A DNA stretch of 64,000 bases from Hordeum vulgare subsp. vulgare (GCF_904849725.1 NC_058523.1:109742189-109806188); one strand, 5' to 3'; shown: positions 24,236-36,282, counted from the first letter of the stretch. Program-made: numbers and translations. Notes: generated from the sequence alone by a model not told the origin.

Positions 24236-24725
24236 TTCAGATAGTCATAAAGTGCTGATGTAATGGATCCACCGTATCCCAGGGTATATCAAAACCAATT
24301 TTAATTAAGAATGATTTGAAATTTCGTAGTGAGCACAAAGCAACATATAGCATGTGACAACAAAGTATAAATCTTTTCCCATGCATTGGCATGTCATAAA
24401 AGAACAATTCATTCACACAAATAAAGGCCAATACATAGCATAAGTAGTTTCCTGCAATTTTATCGTGCTGGAAACATGAAGAGGTGGAGATGTTGTTCCT
24501 CTCTCATAATAATCGCAAGTAGGAGAAGCAAGTACATGCATATTATATCCATCAAAATCATCGTGTGTAATGGTAAAATGCAACCCATCAATAGAATCCT
24601 TAATAAGAGAAAACTTCTCCGAAATAGTGTAGTTGGGAGAATTCAAAAATATAATCGGACTATCATGTGTGGGTGCAATAGCAACAATTTCATGCTTATA
24701 GCAAGTTCATCTCCATAAGAATAAT
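24236..24725 (-). mobile_element. interior of nested gypsy-like element resumes
   Basis: Sequence beyond the solo LTR, with no clear coding region until the minus-strand ORF that starts further right. The base composition is AT-rich, like 15773-18609. Confidence 0.5.
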
Positions 24726-25586
24726 TCATATGGGCATCATGGCCACAAGATAGCAAGCATCAATTTCATCAAATAGGGACATTTCAAAAGAATCAACTGG
24801 ATCATAGCAGTCAACATAGCATTCATCCTTCGATATGTGCGAGGGGTAATTAAACAATGTAAGGGTCGAAGAGTTATTCTCATTAGAAGGTGGGCACAGA
24901 TAGCTAATCCGCTCTTCCTCCTTTTGTTCTTCACTCTCCTCATCATCTTTTTCATCCAATGAGCTCATCGTTTCAGCAATTTCTTCTTTCATAGATTCCT
25001 GCGAAATATTATTCTCTTCCAAGGAAGCAGTCATTCTTTCAATAAATTCTTTAACATAAGCATTAGAAGCATAATTTTCATAGCAATATTTAAGTATGGA
25101 AAAAAATTCAGATTCGTAAAGAGTAGCATCATACTTTTCAATCAAAGAAGCAATTTCATAAGCACCCTTAAAAGCAACAAATTCTTCAATTTGTTCAACA
25201 TCATACTAACTATAAACACCTTTAACATAAGAAGAGAAGATTTCATTATCACTAAACTCACATTGGTAGGAAAGGTGTTTCTTAGGGTCTTCAGAACAAC
25301 AAATAGAATCATATATTTCACATAAATTCCAAGCATCGAAATGCAAAGTAATAGTATGATGCCATAAAAGTTTCCCTTTTTGAGATAACTGGTGTCGCAC
25401 ATAATAAGCATGCTCATCTAATTATTTGACCTGAACTAAACTAGTTGGGGTTTCAGCACGAGCACATACGGATCGAAGATGATCCACGTAAAAAGCTTCA
25501 GTAGTATGATAGATTTTGGGTGGTTCTTCAACCATTGGTTCGGTAGGTACAACTAATTTGTTTGGTATTTCACGTTTCCTACCCAT
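24726..25586 (-). pseudogene. unknown ORF of gypsy-like element (two in-frame stops)
   Basis: Read right to left, a frame opens MGRKREIPNKLVVP at 25586 and stays in phase to 24726, about 287 codons, interrupted by stops near 25422 and 25212. The C-terminal half is very acidic (DEKDDEESEEQKEEE). It sits at the gag position, just after the 5' LTR, but has no recognised gag, zinc-knuckle or protease motif. In structure it resembles ORFs of other non-autonomous grass gypsy elements. The function is unknown. Confidence 0.55.
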
Positions 25587-25704
25587 AACTAAATATAGAA
25601 AACAAGAACAAAATAAAAACTACTTAGTGATAAAGAAAATAAGCACACACGAGAATATTCACCCCACGCTATTTCTCCCGAGGAACGGTACGAGAAAAAG
25701 GTCT

Positions 25705-28016
25705 TGATAACCCACAAGTGTAGAGGACGTTTGTAGCCTTTTTCGATAAGTAAGAGTGTCAAACCCAATGAGGAGCCAAAGGTACAATTAATATTCCCTC
25801 AAGTTCTATCGACCACCGATACAACTCTACTTCACTTCACCTAAAACAAGTATGAAACTATTTTGCGGGAAAATAAAGAGCAAGTAAATAAAAGTTAGGG
25901 GTTGTTTAGTAGAAATCTTTTTGTGTAAGGCAAGAGAAAAATTGTCCATAGGCAATTTAATATAACATGATAGATACCTATTATGTGCAATGAGAGAGAG
26001 GCATACGCTAACACACTTTCCGTACTTGGACCATATGCACTTCTGATTGGACTTCTAGCAAGCATCCGCAACTACTAAAATCATTAAGGTAAACCCAACC
26101 ATAGCATGAAACATCAAGTCCTATTTACTCCCATACGCGCACAACTCCCTTACTCGGGTGTAAGTTTCTGTCACTCTCGAAACTCACTATAAGCGAATCA
26201 TGAACATATTGCAAATCCTCCAGCATGTATCCTTCATGTGTGCGCATCACGGAAGGCACCTTAGGACAACACCATATCAACACACAACTCATATCAATAA
26301 CATCATATCACAATTAACCCGTAGGACAAAACAGATCTACTCAAACATCATAGGATAAGCACATATCATTGGGAAATAGTATCTAGTGTTGAGCACCATG
26401 TTTAAGTAGATAGTTACATCGGGAGAAGAGGTGTTACACCTCTGCATAGAGGGGGAGAGAGTTGGTGTTGACGGCGGCAAGATTCTTGATGTGGATCGCC
26501 GTCACGCTCACTGCCCCGGCGGCACTCCAACGCCATCGGGATTGAGGGGGAGAGAGCCCCCTTCTTCTTATTCTTCCTCGCCCCCTAGATGGGAGGATAG
26601 TTCCCCCTCTGGTCCATGGACTCCATGGCCGCGGAGGGGCAGGAGCCCATGTGAGGTTGGATCTCTCTCTCTGTTCTCTTCTGTTTCACGTTCCTGTTTT
26701 CTGGCCCTTCAACGTTTCTTAAATTCCCGGAGATCCGAAACTTTGATCGATCTAAAATTTTGAGGGGATTTTTATTCATAAATTATATTTATTGTTCGTG
26801 AAGAAGAGCCCCAACTAACTTATGGGGTGCCAACAAGACACCACCCCGCTCCAGGGGGCCCATGTGTGCCCTGCTGGTCTCTAGTAGAGACTATGGGCCT
26901 CCGTTTTCATTGATTTCATCTCCCAAAAATGACATATATTCCAAAATAATTGTTCGTAAATTTTTATCATGTTTAAACTTTTTTTGATATGGATATTCTA
27001 TGAAACAAAAAACATGAAACAAACAAGAACTGGCACTTGGACTCGACCAATATGTTAGTCCAATAAATCATGAACATATTGCAAACCCTCCAGCATGTAT
27101 CCTTCACATGTGCGCATCATGGAAGGCACCTTAGGAGAGCACCATATCAACACACAACTCATATCAATAACATCATATCACAATTAACCCGTAGGACAAA
27201 ACGGATTTACTCAAATATCATAGGATAACTACATATCATTGGGAAATAGTATGCAGTGTTCAGCACCATGTTTTAAGTAGAGAGTTATAGAAGGAAAAGA
27301 GGTGTTACACTGTTGTATTGAGGGGGAGAGAGTTGGCGTTGACGGTAGCAAGATTGTTGATGTAAATCGTCGTCACGCTCCTTGCCCCGACTGCACTCTG
27401 GTGCCACCGGGGGAGAGAACCCCCTCCTTCTTCTTCCTTTGCATCCCCCCTATACAGGAGGAGAGTTCCCCCTCCGGTCCGTGGCCTCCATGGTGGCGGA
27501 GGGGCAGGAGCCCCTTCGAGATTGGATCTCTCTCACTTTTCTCTTCTGTTTCGCGTTCCTGTTTTCTAGCCCTTCACCGTTTCTTAAATTCCCGAAGATC
27601 CATAACTCCAATCGGGCTTAAATTTTGAGGGGATTTTTATCCCTAAATTAGCTTTCTTGCACCCAAAGAAGAGCCCCAACCAACTTAAGGGGTGCCCACT
27701 AGACACCACCCCGCGCAAGGGGGCCTAGGCGCGCCCTGGTGTCTAGTGGAGGATGTGGTCCTCCGTTTGCATTGATTCTGCCTCCCAAAAATCACATATA
27801 TTCCAAAATAATTCTTTGCAATTTTTTATCGTGTTTGGACTTTGTTTGATATGGATATTCTACAAAACAAAAAACATGAACAAATAGGAACTGGCACTTG
27901 ACACTGGATCAATATGTTTGTCAAATGCATCATATAAAATGTTGCCAAAAAATGTGAAAGTTGTATAATATTGGCATGGAACAATAAAAAATTATAGATA
28001 CGACGGAGATGTATCA
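25705..28016 (-). repeat. compound 5' LTR of nested gypsy-like element
   Basis: It is built from two overlapping partial LTRs. 25705-27071 lacks the LTR start; 27066-28016 has the start but lacks the LTR end. The two meet at the shared word AATCAT (27066-27071), which occurs at both corresponding places in the intact left LTR (near 14803 and 15666). The outer end at 28016 has the proper terminus and the ATCAC duplication. The total is 2.3 kb against 1.45 kb for the left LTR. Confidence 0.75.
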
Positions 28017-29177
28017 ATCACCAAGTCTACAAACATAACCACTTGTGGCCTTAATCTCAAGATATCTAGTTTGAGTCACTACATGTATCTAGTACCCTCG
28101 GGTACCAGATGTAGTGAATACCATAGGTCGTAGTGCCTTTCAAATAGCACATAAATATCTCAAGCGCATGCCAATGATCATCTCCCAGTTTTGATACAAA
28201 TCAGTTTAGTTTGCTCACAGCAAACGAGATGTCAGGCCTCGTGACACTCGCCAAGTACAAAAGCGAGCCAATAATCTAAGAATACCTCAGTTGATATCTA
28301 GCAATCCGTCGATTCTTTCGAAGCAAAGCACTAGCATCAAATGGAGTTGGAGAAGCCTGGTAGTCGCTATACCCAAAACGACTCAGGACCTTATCCAAAT
28401 AGTGAGATTCTAGCAGTGTAATTCCACCATTCTCATCTCTCAGCAGCTTGATGTTCAGAATAACATCATCTACTCAAAGATCCTTCATCTCAAAACAACG
28501 AGATAAGAAATCCTTAACCTCCTTGATTAAATCAAGGTTGGTTCCAAAGATCAGTATGTCATCGACATACAGACATAGAATAACTCCTTCGCCACCACCG
28601 TGGCGATAGTACACACACTAGCCAGCTTCGTTTACAACAAAGACTGCATCAAGTAATGTTCTTTCAAACTTCTCATGCCACTGTTTAGGAGCGTGTCTAA
28701 GGCCATATAAGGACTTCAATAACTTGCACACCTTTCCTTCCTGACCAGGTACTACAAAACCATCGAGATGATCCATGTAAATTTCCTCATCCAACTCTCC
28801 ATTGAGGAAAGTCGACTTAACGTCCATTTGATAAACGAGAAGACCATGTGACGTAGAGAATGGTAGTAGCACCTGAATAGTAGCATGTGTAGCCATAGGT
28901 GAATAAGTATCAAAGAAGTCTTCACCTTCTTTCTGGGTATAACCCTTGGCCACAAGATGCGCCTTGTACTTTTCAATTGTACCATCAGGTCTAAGCTTTT
29001 GCTTGAACACCCACTTACATCCCACAGGTTTGCACCCATATGGATGATTATTGACTTCACAAGTTCCATTACTAAGATGGATTCCATCTCGCTATAGACA
29101 AGTTCCTTCCAGTAGTCAGCATCAGAAGACGCATAGGCTTCTGAAAGAGTCTTGGGTGTGTCATCCACGAGGTACAT
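28017..29177 (-). pseudogene. copia reverse transcriptase and start of RNase H
   Basis: The open frame at 28618-29025 shows GCKWVFKQKLRPDGTIEK, ARLVAKGYTQ-like (HLVAKGYTQ), QMDVKSTFLNGEL and KSLYGLRHAPKQW, all hallmark segments of copia RT. The catalytic YVDD box follows in LCLYVDDILIFG (near 28580) after a stop at 28618. The downstream RT connection and RNase H reach 28017, interrupted by stops. The QMDV aspartate and the YVDD pair are kept, but the ORF is broken. Confidence 0.9.
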
Positions 29178-29224
29178 AATGAAATCATCACCAAAGGACT
29201 TTGCAGTCCTTCGTATCTTACTCC

Positions 29225-29551
29225 TTACAGGAGTTTCACTGTCATCTCCTCAGGATTCTCAACGTGTCCCATCGCAATGGTGGGTTCAGGAATTACAGAA
29301 AATTCCCGACTAGATAGAGTAGGTATCTCCTGATTTGCTGAGTTAGGCATATCCTTCATAGGAAATATGTCCTCAAAGTAAGTTGCATCATTCGATTCCA
29401 TAATCATACCAACATGCATGTTGGGTACCACATATTTTATTATCAAAAATCTATAGCCAATGCTATGAAAAGCATAGCCCAGAAGAACACAATCCATGGT
29501 TTTTGGTCCAAGCTTGCGCTTCTTGGGAATTGGTATACTGACTTCCACCAA
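29225..29551 (-). pseudogene. copia integrase C-terminal / linker segment
   Basis: This frame contains KKRKLGPKTMDCVLLGYA, HSIGYRFLI and ATYFEDIFP, the conserved region between the integrase core and the reverse transcriptase of copia polyproteins. It is out of frame with the integrase core to its right. Confidence 0.8.
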
Positions 29552-29714
29552 ACAACACCAAGAACGTAGATAAGAGAGTTTCAGCCTTTTCTGTTACCGT
29601 TTTTCAGATGGAGTAATGGTTTTATGCTTTGTGGGAACTCAGATTAGGACATGACATGCAATCATTAGCACACCCCACAATGCCTTGGGGAGACCCAATG
29701 TGTCTAACATGGCA

Positions 29715-30194
29715 TTAACCAAATAAGTTAGAGTTCAGTTCTTTTTTCGGCACCCCATTTGATTGAGGTGAGTAGGGAGGAGTCCTCTCATAGATTATAC
29801 CATGATCCACACAAAACGAATCAAATTCATTGGAAAAATACTCTCCACCATGATCAGACCTAAGCCGTTTAATTTTCTGATCAAGTTGGTTCTTTGCTTT
29901 AGCTTTATAGATTTTGAAGAAGTTTAAAGCATCATCTTTTGATTTCACAAGATACACATAACAATATCTAGTGGAATCATCAATCAACATCATGAAGTAC
30001 TTCTTTCCACCTTTTGTCAACGCGCCATTCATCTCACAAAGATCATAATGTATAATCTCTAGTGGCACCAAGTCTCTCGCCTCTACAGTCTTATGGGACT
30101 TACGAGGTTGCTTAGCTTGCACACACACTTGGCAATTGGAGCCCTTGACAATAGTGAAATTCAGAATTAAACTCATATTGGCTAGCCGCGTCAT
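29715..30194 (-). pseudogene. copia integrase core
   Basis: The DDE-type core is visible: HYDLCEMNGAL with the first Asp, RLRSDHGGEYFSNEF with the second Asp, and PPYSPQSNGVPKKE, where the third acidic residue is expected. Upstream is CQVCVQAKQPRKSH, the CxxC half of the zinc-binding domain. The frame ends soon after the core, so it is non-functional as it stands. Confidence 0.9.
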
Positions 30195-30251
30195 GCAACC
30201 AAAGTTAATATGACAAAGTTGTGAATGCCAAATATTAGACTCATTATCGTG

Positions 30252-30686
30252 TCAAACATTATTAATAACTTTAGTGCAAATATCTGACAAAGACGGGTGG
30301 AACAAGCCTCCGCACTCATAGCCTTTTGCAACAAATTGTCCATACTTAGAAATTACAACTTTATTGGACTCGAAAACCAACTTAAAATCATCTCTACACA
30401 AACGGGAACCACTGACGAGATTTTTACTGATGGAGGGCACATGATGAACGTTCTTCACGTGCACGATCTTTTCCAAAGTAAACTTCAGACCGACCATACT
30501 GACACCTCGAACAGAGGCATGTGACACGTTCCCCATCAGCACGGCAGAAGTCCCTATGACCTGATAAGAAGAAAAGACGGAGACATCATCACAAACATGT
30601 ACATTGGCACCGGTGTCAATAAACCAATCTATAGAATGCCAAACTGAAAGGATGGTAGGAAAAATATCATACCCAGAATCCTTCAT
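30252..30686 (-). pseudogene. copia protease and GAG-pre-integrase region
   Basis: WFIDTGANVHVC is the aspartic protease active-site segment (DTG). LVSGSRLCRDDFKLVFESNKVV and GYECGGLFHPSL match the GAG-pre-integrase region that follows. Upstream, near 30760, a CxxCx4Hx4C zinc knuckle (CHVCGDPNH then C) is present but interrupted by two stop codons. Confidence 0.85.
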
Positions 30687-31187
30687 ATGAGTATGACCAA
30701 TGATAACATTAGCAGACTTGTCGCTCTTCTCGAATTTGCACTCTCCATAGCGGTTAGGACATCTCGGAGTCTAGTGATTAGGATCACCACAGACATGGCA
30801 TAGTTCCTTCCCCTTCTAATGGGAATTTTTCTTGAAGTTGGTAGAGTGTGACGGCTTGTTCTTTGCAACAAACCTTCGTCTGCCCCGGGTTTTGTTCTTA
30901 TTGTTTTGGGGCTTGTTGAGATGGAAATTCTTCTGCTGTACCATGTGGGCACTAGAAGCTCCCTCAACATCTCAAGAACGTGTGTCTTTTGCTCTTGCCT
31001 TCTCTTCAACATCAAGAGATCCAATGAGATCCAAAACAGAAAACTCCTATCTCTTGTGTTTCAGAAAAGTAGAAAGGTTGTTCCACAAAGGTGGAAGCTT
31101 GGCAATGATGCCTCTGACCACAAACTTGTTCGGCAACACACACTTCAAGTACTCAAGCTCCTTCATGAGAGATTGTATCTCATGAGC

Positions 31188-31818
31188 TTATTGAACAACA
31201 GAGCGCTCATGAGTCATCTTGTAGTCATAGAATTGTTTTATGGCGTACAACTTTTTGCAAGCGTCCAAGGCCCCTACGTTGGCCTCGAGCGCAACCCACA
31301 TATCCTTGCCATTATCAAACAACATATACAAATCCACGACGGAATCGTTAAGAACACTCAAAAGGGCGCCCTTGAAGAAGGTATCGATCTTCTCCAAAAC
31401 TTCCTTTCTGTGCAGTATTAAGATCGCCCTCAGGCTTGCCCTTGGTGTCGTCATTGTAGTACATGGTTTGAAACTACTAAACTGATCTCGGGCGTCACCT
31501 CTAATATTGCATCCCCTTGAAGGTAGGCGGCTTCAAACGCACAACAAAACCACTTGGAGTAAATTGCCTATAATCAGGTTTATGGATTAATGAATATATG
31601 TGCAAATTACTACAAGATTTAATCCAAATAAATAGTAAATAAATCACCACAACAATAGCATGGACTACACTAAACATGCAGACTAGCATAGTAAACGAGT
31701 AGATCGAATCTACGACACAAACTAGACACATAAATTCTAGCATTATCTCAAACAGAGAGAGCATGATTGCATACGGTGCAGCGGGAGTAGAACTGCCAGC
31801 GTTGATATTGTCGCTCAT
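31188..31818 (-). pseudogene. copia gag (start and central part)
   Basis: The probable start MSDNINAGSSTP lies at 31818. A candidate intron, 31774 down to 31568 (GTATGC...TTATAG in antisense), separates it from the main gag segment, with QFTPSGFVVRLKPPTFKG near 31550. The frame at 31188-31454 has DMWVALEANVGALDACKKLY and YDYKMTHERSVVQ, the UBN2-type gag of copia. The frames are broken. Confidence 0.7.
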
Positions 31819-31839
31819 GTCGTTAATGAAGAGGTTGCC

Positions 31840-32272
31840 AAGATCGGGAAGAAGTCGTCGTTGAGAAAGTCATCGCTGCGAGCAGTCGCGTGAGTGCGCT
31901 CCCCAAGAACCTGATCGCCCCTCTCCCGTACAGGATACAAGAGGTGGGGTTTCGGAGGCATGTTGTCCCTTCTTCGTTCCTTACCGACAAAAATAAGCGC
32001 GTAGGTATGAGCTCGGCTCGGCTCAGTCCCGCAACCCGTGGCATGGCGCGACGAGCGAGGAGGAGGAGTGCGCGATGGCCTCTTCTCTTCTCACTCTCTT
32101 ACAAGTGCTAGAAGAGCTCACCTTATAAGAAGGTGTAGCTTTCTCCCAACTAACGGTATGAGATTAAATTTTTATCCCACTCACACCACACTAACAGCCA
32201 GCTTAAATGAACCATGAGAATTCCAGATTTTAGTTCGGCTTTGGGCCAAAGGCCTACTAGCAAAATCCATCA
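31840..32272 (-). repeat. 5' LTR of antisense copia element
   Basis: It matches the LTR at 12.9-13.4 kb from GTTCCTTACCGACAAAAATA to AGCAAAATCCA. The right edge, about 32272, is where the similarity stops and corresponds to the LTR start in antisense (altered from TGTTGG). An internal part present in the copy at 39.7-39.9 kb is deleted here. Confidence 0.65.
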
Positions 32273-33060
32273 TGAACAAACACGATGATTGCATGCACAT
32301 GACTCATTCAATCATCTTAGTCTTAAAAATATCATTTTTTGCTATTTTGAACGATTTTATTGTTCAAACATAGATGCAACACAGAAACGTTGCTTTTGTA
32401 GCCTTGCCGATGAAGGCCACGCGGTCAATGCAAACACCGAGGAATACCCTTTGGTTTGGTAAACGCTTTCACACGCGTGCTGGACGAATCGTTCGGCCAG
32501 TCGCGCACGAGCCGCGTGCCTCGCTGGCCACGTGCATGCAACATCTTTTCGTCAGATTTGGTGCAACCATGTGTGAATTTGTTTCAAATGTTTGTCATTT
32601 TGTTATATTTTGTCCATTTAAAAAGTTGCATCCACGGTTGGTTGCAACACGAGTTCGTTGGATTTTTGCTACAACCAGCGTTTGACTTTTGCTACAACCG
32701 TGTTAATTTTTGCTACAACCGGGATATTTTTTGCTGCAACCGTTCACAAAAAAAATTGCATACACATTCAGGTCGATATTTTCTACAACCGGCGTTTGAC
32801 TTTTGCTATCACGCACCATCAGTTTCGTTTTTTTGCTACGATCACGTAGATATTTTTTTGTTGCAACCGTTGACGAAAATTGCTGCATCACGCCGAAATT
32901 TGCTGCATCGGGAAAAAATATTGCATGGAGATCTAACGGCGCGGCCCGCCTACAGCTGACGGATTGGGCGGCCTGCACGCGGCCAGCCGAATCGTTCGGC
33001 TGACGCGCCGGCGCACAGCATCGCCCCTTTGGTTTTGTTGTATATACACCTCATATGAGA
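32273..33060. repeat. unclassified repeat with TTTTGCTACAACC iterations
   Basis: Between about 32660 and 32900, variants of TTTTGCTACAACCG and TTTGCTGCAACCG recur at irregular 20-50 bp spacing. CGAATCGTTCGGC occurs on both sides, near 32484 and 32988. This is probably a non-coding DNA transposon or its remnant; no terminal inverted repeat or target duplication was proved. ORFs across it are products of the repetition. Confidence 0.5.
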
Positions 33061-33985
33061 AAAATAATAATAATTAGAAAAATTAAAAATATTTGAAAGT
33101 TTTTTTTAACAATCAACTTGACTTTCTTTTGCATTTGTATAGAACCAGCATTGACTTCAGGGAAAAAATAATATCTATTATAGGTCACTATTCATATTAT
33201 GTTTTACCATTTTTTATCCTTTTTAAAAGAAATCAATGAGATTTTTATTTTATTTTTTATCAGTGCCATGAAAGGTCAAGTTTATTATAAAGTGAGGAGA
33301 AACCCTTTTCTATCAAGGTCAAGTTTATTTTAAAAAGATTTTCAAAAATTATTGACCTTTTATTTAGTTACCTTTTTTTGTCATGATGAAAGTAAATACA
33401 CCCAGACACAAAAAATTCCCCTCTAGCAAACTCCGCTCTATTATCAGGTGAATGACCAGGGGTACTTGGTACTGTTAGCTCGGTTGTGTTGCTCTCTCGG
33501 TTGTGTGTTATGATATGTTCGTTTCACGTAAATGAACTAGAATTTGTTTGCTTTTTGTTTGAACTGTTGCATGAACTGTTCTTGTAAGGACATCTTCAAG
33601 ACAGAGCCGTAAATCGTCTAACGCAGGTGTCCGGAGAGCGGAAGCCATCAAACCCAAGATTGTATTGGTTCGTGGAGTAGCCTGGACGCGTTTTCTTTCG
33701 TAAAGCAAAGACAAACACGAGACCTTTGCAAGAGTCTGGACATACAAAACGTCCCTATCTACATCTTGTAGTGACGGAGGTAGAGGATGGTCAAGATGGG
33801 CACTAAGATTTTAAAATAACTTTTACACCATAAAGAAAGGCTAAGAAAAAAAATGAATATATACAATATTACTGCTGGCCCATCCTGACCCAGTGGGCTA
33901 GGTCCGCTATTGACGCTCTGGCCTATCCAAAATTCTTTTCGAATCCGTGCCTTCATCCTGCTCGTTTTCTCTTCTTGCTTCTTTT
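33061..33985. other. no gene recognised
   Basis: AT-rich intergenic DNA. The short ORFs, for example 33508-33747 on the minus strand, have no recognisable motif. Confidence 0.5.
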
Positions 33986-33989
33986 TTTC

Positions 33990-35030
33990 TTACTAGCAAA
34001 ATATGCCCGTGCGTTGTAACGGGAGTCAAATAAACTATGCGCTAGTCAAATAAGTATAATTCAATATCGTTATGTATGAGCATCTTCTATTTTAACACAG
34101 TGGCTCAGCATGTTGTCACTTATTTTTCCTTCCACGCTCGTTGATGATGGTGTGATGTCTACGTGATCATAGTGCACTCGACATAGTAAATCTCAAGGCT
34201 ATGGGCTTGCCACTGCACTCATCGATCATGAATAACTCCCAATGCCTAGACAAATAAAGACTTTCAAAATCAAATCGTAGACATATGTTTTAATCGGTGA
34301 ACGCTTTTTTGAATAGACAAACACTGTTTTAAGATTTTGTATTCTTTAAAAAATGACGAATAGTTGAAATCCATGAACTGTTTTGAATTCTTGAAAAAAA
34401 AATTACTCACCAACATTTTTTTTGAATTGATCAATTTTGTATTTTTTAAATTTTGCATTTTTTGAATAGACAAATACTGTTTTTAGATTTTGTATTTTTT
34501 AAATTTTGTGTTTTTAAATTTATGTGAACATTTTCTAAAATTTCATGGACATTTGTTTTCGGAATCCTTAATATATTTTGAATACACTATCATTTTTTCA
34601 AAATCTTGAACATGCTTTTATTTCCTGGATATTTTTTATAATTGGTGAACAATTTTGCAAAACTATCAACATTTTATAATCCACAAAAAATTTATGATTT
34701 TCCTTAACATTTTTTGAATTCATATACATTTTATGAGTTCTTAAACATGGTTTTGAAAAATCGCAACTTTTAAGATTTAAAATCCTGAATTGGTTGAAAG
34801 AAGGAAAGAAACCATAATGAGAAAAAGAAAGAAAAAAATAAAAGAAAAATAAAGGAGTCAAGCCCCGCACATGGGCCGGCCCATGAACGCATATGTGTGT
34901 GGGGTAGGGTGGGGGGTTGCGGGAGAAAAGGAAGAGAAAAACAATAGCATCCGTGAATCAATCCCTGGTCTCCCTGATGAAAGGGAGAGGCGTTAGCTAC
35001 TCTACTACCCATACACCTGCGGTTTTCATT
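33990..35030. repeat. unclassified high-copy-type repeat
   Basis: It begins near ACTAGCAAAATATGCCCGTG CGTTG-type sequence, which I recognise as a terminal motif of a common grass repeat. It continues with degenerate TGAAC/TTTTTTGAA iterations (34280-34770), a purine tract (34795-34860) and a GGGCCGGCCC palindrome (34874). No coding region is seen. The element class is not established. Confidence 0.4.
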
Positions 35031-36282
35031 AGTATTGCCGTGTAAAAGAACTTAGCACGACGCGACTTTGGTAAAATGAACCGTTGCCTTGACTTACGGG
35101 TGACATGGCTGGTAATTTGTAGCAACTTCGAGAGCATTTTCTAGACGGATGACGGAAGCATTAGATGCTTTATTATTAGGGAGAGACTTTCGCCGCCGCT
35201 TCACCATCCCGGCCGTCACGTCACATTTGGTCCTAACCAAATCTGGCCACATTTAAAGAATTTATTCAAATGTGTCAATAAATTTGATATTGATCAACTC
35301 ATGAGTAGCCGAAGGAAGATTTTATTGAGCATCAATGAACGGTTAAAGAGGAAAATAATGCTGAGATGTAATATTTAAACATTTTAAAATCTAAACTACA
35401 TATGCATGTAGCTATTTTAACAGATGTACCTTATGTATATGGCTATTTGATCGCACGGGTTTAAAAAAAACTTTAAATGTATGTGGCTATGGTTGGATGA
35501 CAGTCTTTCACATAAGGACACGGGAAGAAACTTTACGGTTTGTTGTTGAAGATGTCCTTATCCTAAATAAAAAAGAAAATGGTAAGATTCCGTAGTACAC
35601 AGATGCCGCCACGCTCCATACGCATGGAAACAGAGCTCATATCGGCAGGGCTCCGGCCGGCCGGCCTGCCGGCCGAGATGGAGATGGATGGGGATCCAGC
35701 TAGCGCTTGGCGCAGTCGATTCGATGTCGCTGTAACGATGATGCGTTATCCAAACAGAAGTTGGGACTTGGGACACATATTTCCTTTGACAATCGGGGCT
35801 CGGGACAACTCATGCCGCGTGCGTCCAAGAAGACCATTTTCATCTGCACAAGCGCAGACGACGCGCGCCTGCAGCTAACGAGCTCGTTGATCTGAAGTGT
35901 CAGCCCGGCTGGTGCCGCTTTATATTGCTCGTCGATCTGAAGTATCAGCCCCGACCTGTTTACGTCCTCGGACCGAGATCTTTGCCTGGACCTGTTTACG
36001 ACGGCGGACGATCCGGCGAAATCTGTTCGGCTCGCCGCCGAAATGATGTGCGCAACGCCTTGTCGCCGAGCAAAGGTCGCCACGGCTCTTGGATTTGTAT
36101 CCTCGTCGGTGTCAGACTGTCAGTGTCACTCGGCGAGAGCGATGACGATCTCAGTTGGCTCCTCGTGGGATCACAATTCACAAGACGTCAATTTCCTTGT
36201 TGTCTTGGTCGGAGTATCAATCGATGCTCAACGTCCACCGCGTATATTTCCGCGGAAGACGATCCAAAGAAAGGACCCTTGG
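35031..36282. other. no gene recognised
   Basis: Mixed-composition DNA. Several 60-170 aa ORFs overlap on both strands between 35560 and 36450, but none has a domain, a signal or consistent codon bias. The segment near 36060-36170 is similar to 60305-60400. Confidence 0.45.

Larger units (their letters stand above)
14309..28016 (-). mobile_element. non-autonomous gypsy-like element, antisense, nested in copia
   Basis: The element is bounded by related LTRs (14309-15753 and 25705-28016) and flanked by ATCAC duplications. The polypurine tract next to the left LTR (15754-15770) shows that it reads right to left. The interior holds an unknown ORF (24726-25586, with stops) and long non-coding stretches; no pol was found. 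A 5.6 kb solo LTR is inserted at 18610-24235. The right LTR is compound. The copia reading frame is continuous across the insertion when the element and one ATCAC copy are ignored, which confirms its limits. Confidence 0.85.
28017..32272 (-). mobile_element. antisense copia retrotransposon, 5' two-thirds
   Basis: Read right to left, the order is LTR, gag, CCHC knuckle, protease, integrase, reverse transcriptase, RNase H, the Ty1-copia order. The RNase H continues at 14308. Many frame breaks and stops make it inactive. The LTR blocks match those near 12.9-13.4 kb and 39.8-40.2 kb. Confidence 0.85.

Noticed and set aside
32456..32959. 167-aa ORF with repeated CYNR/FCYN units
   Set aside because: Produced by the iterated TTTTGCTACAACC DNA motif; competing frames are equally open.
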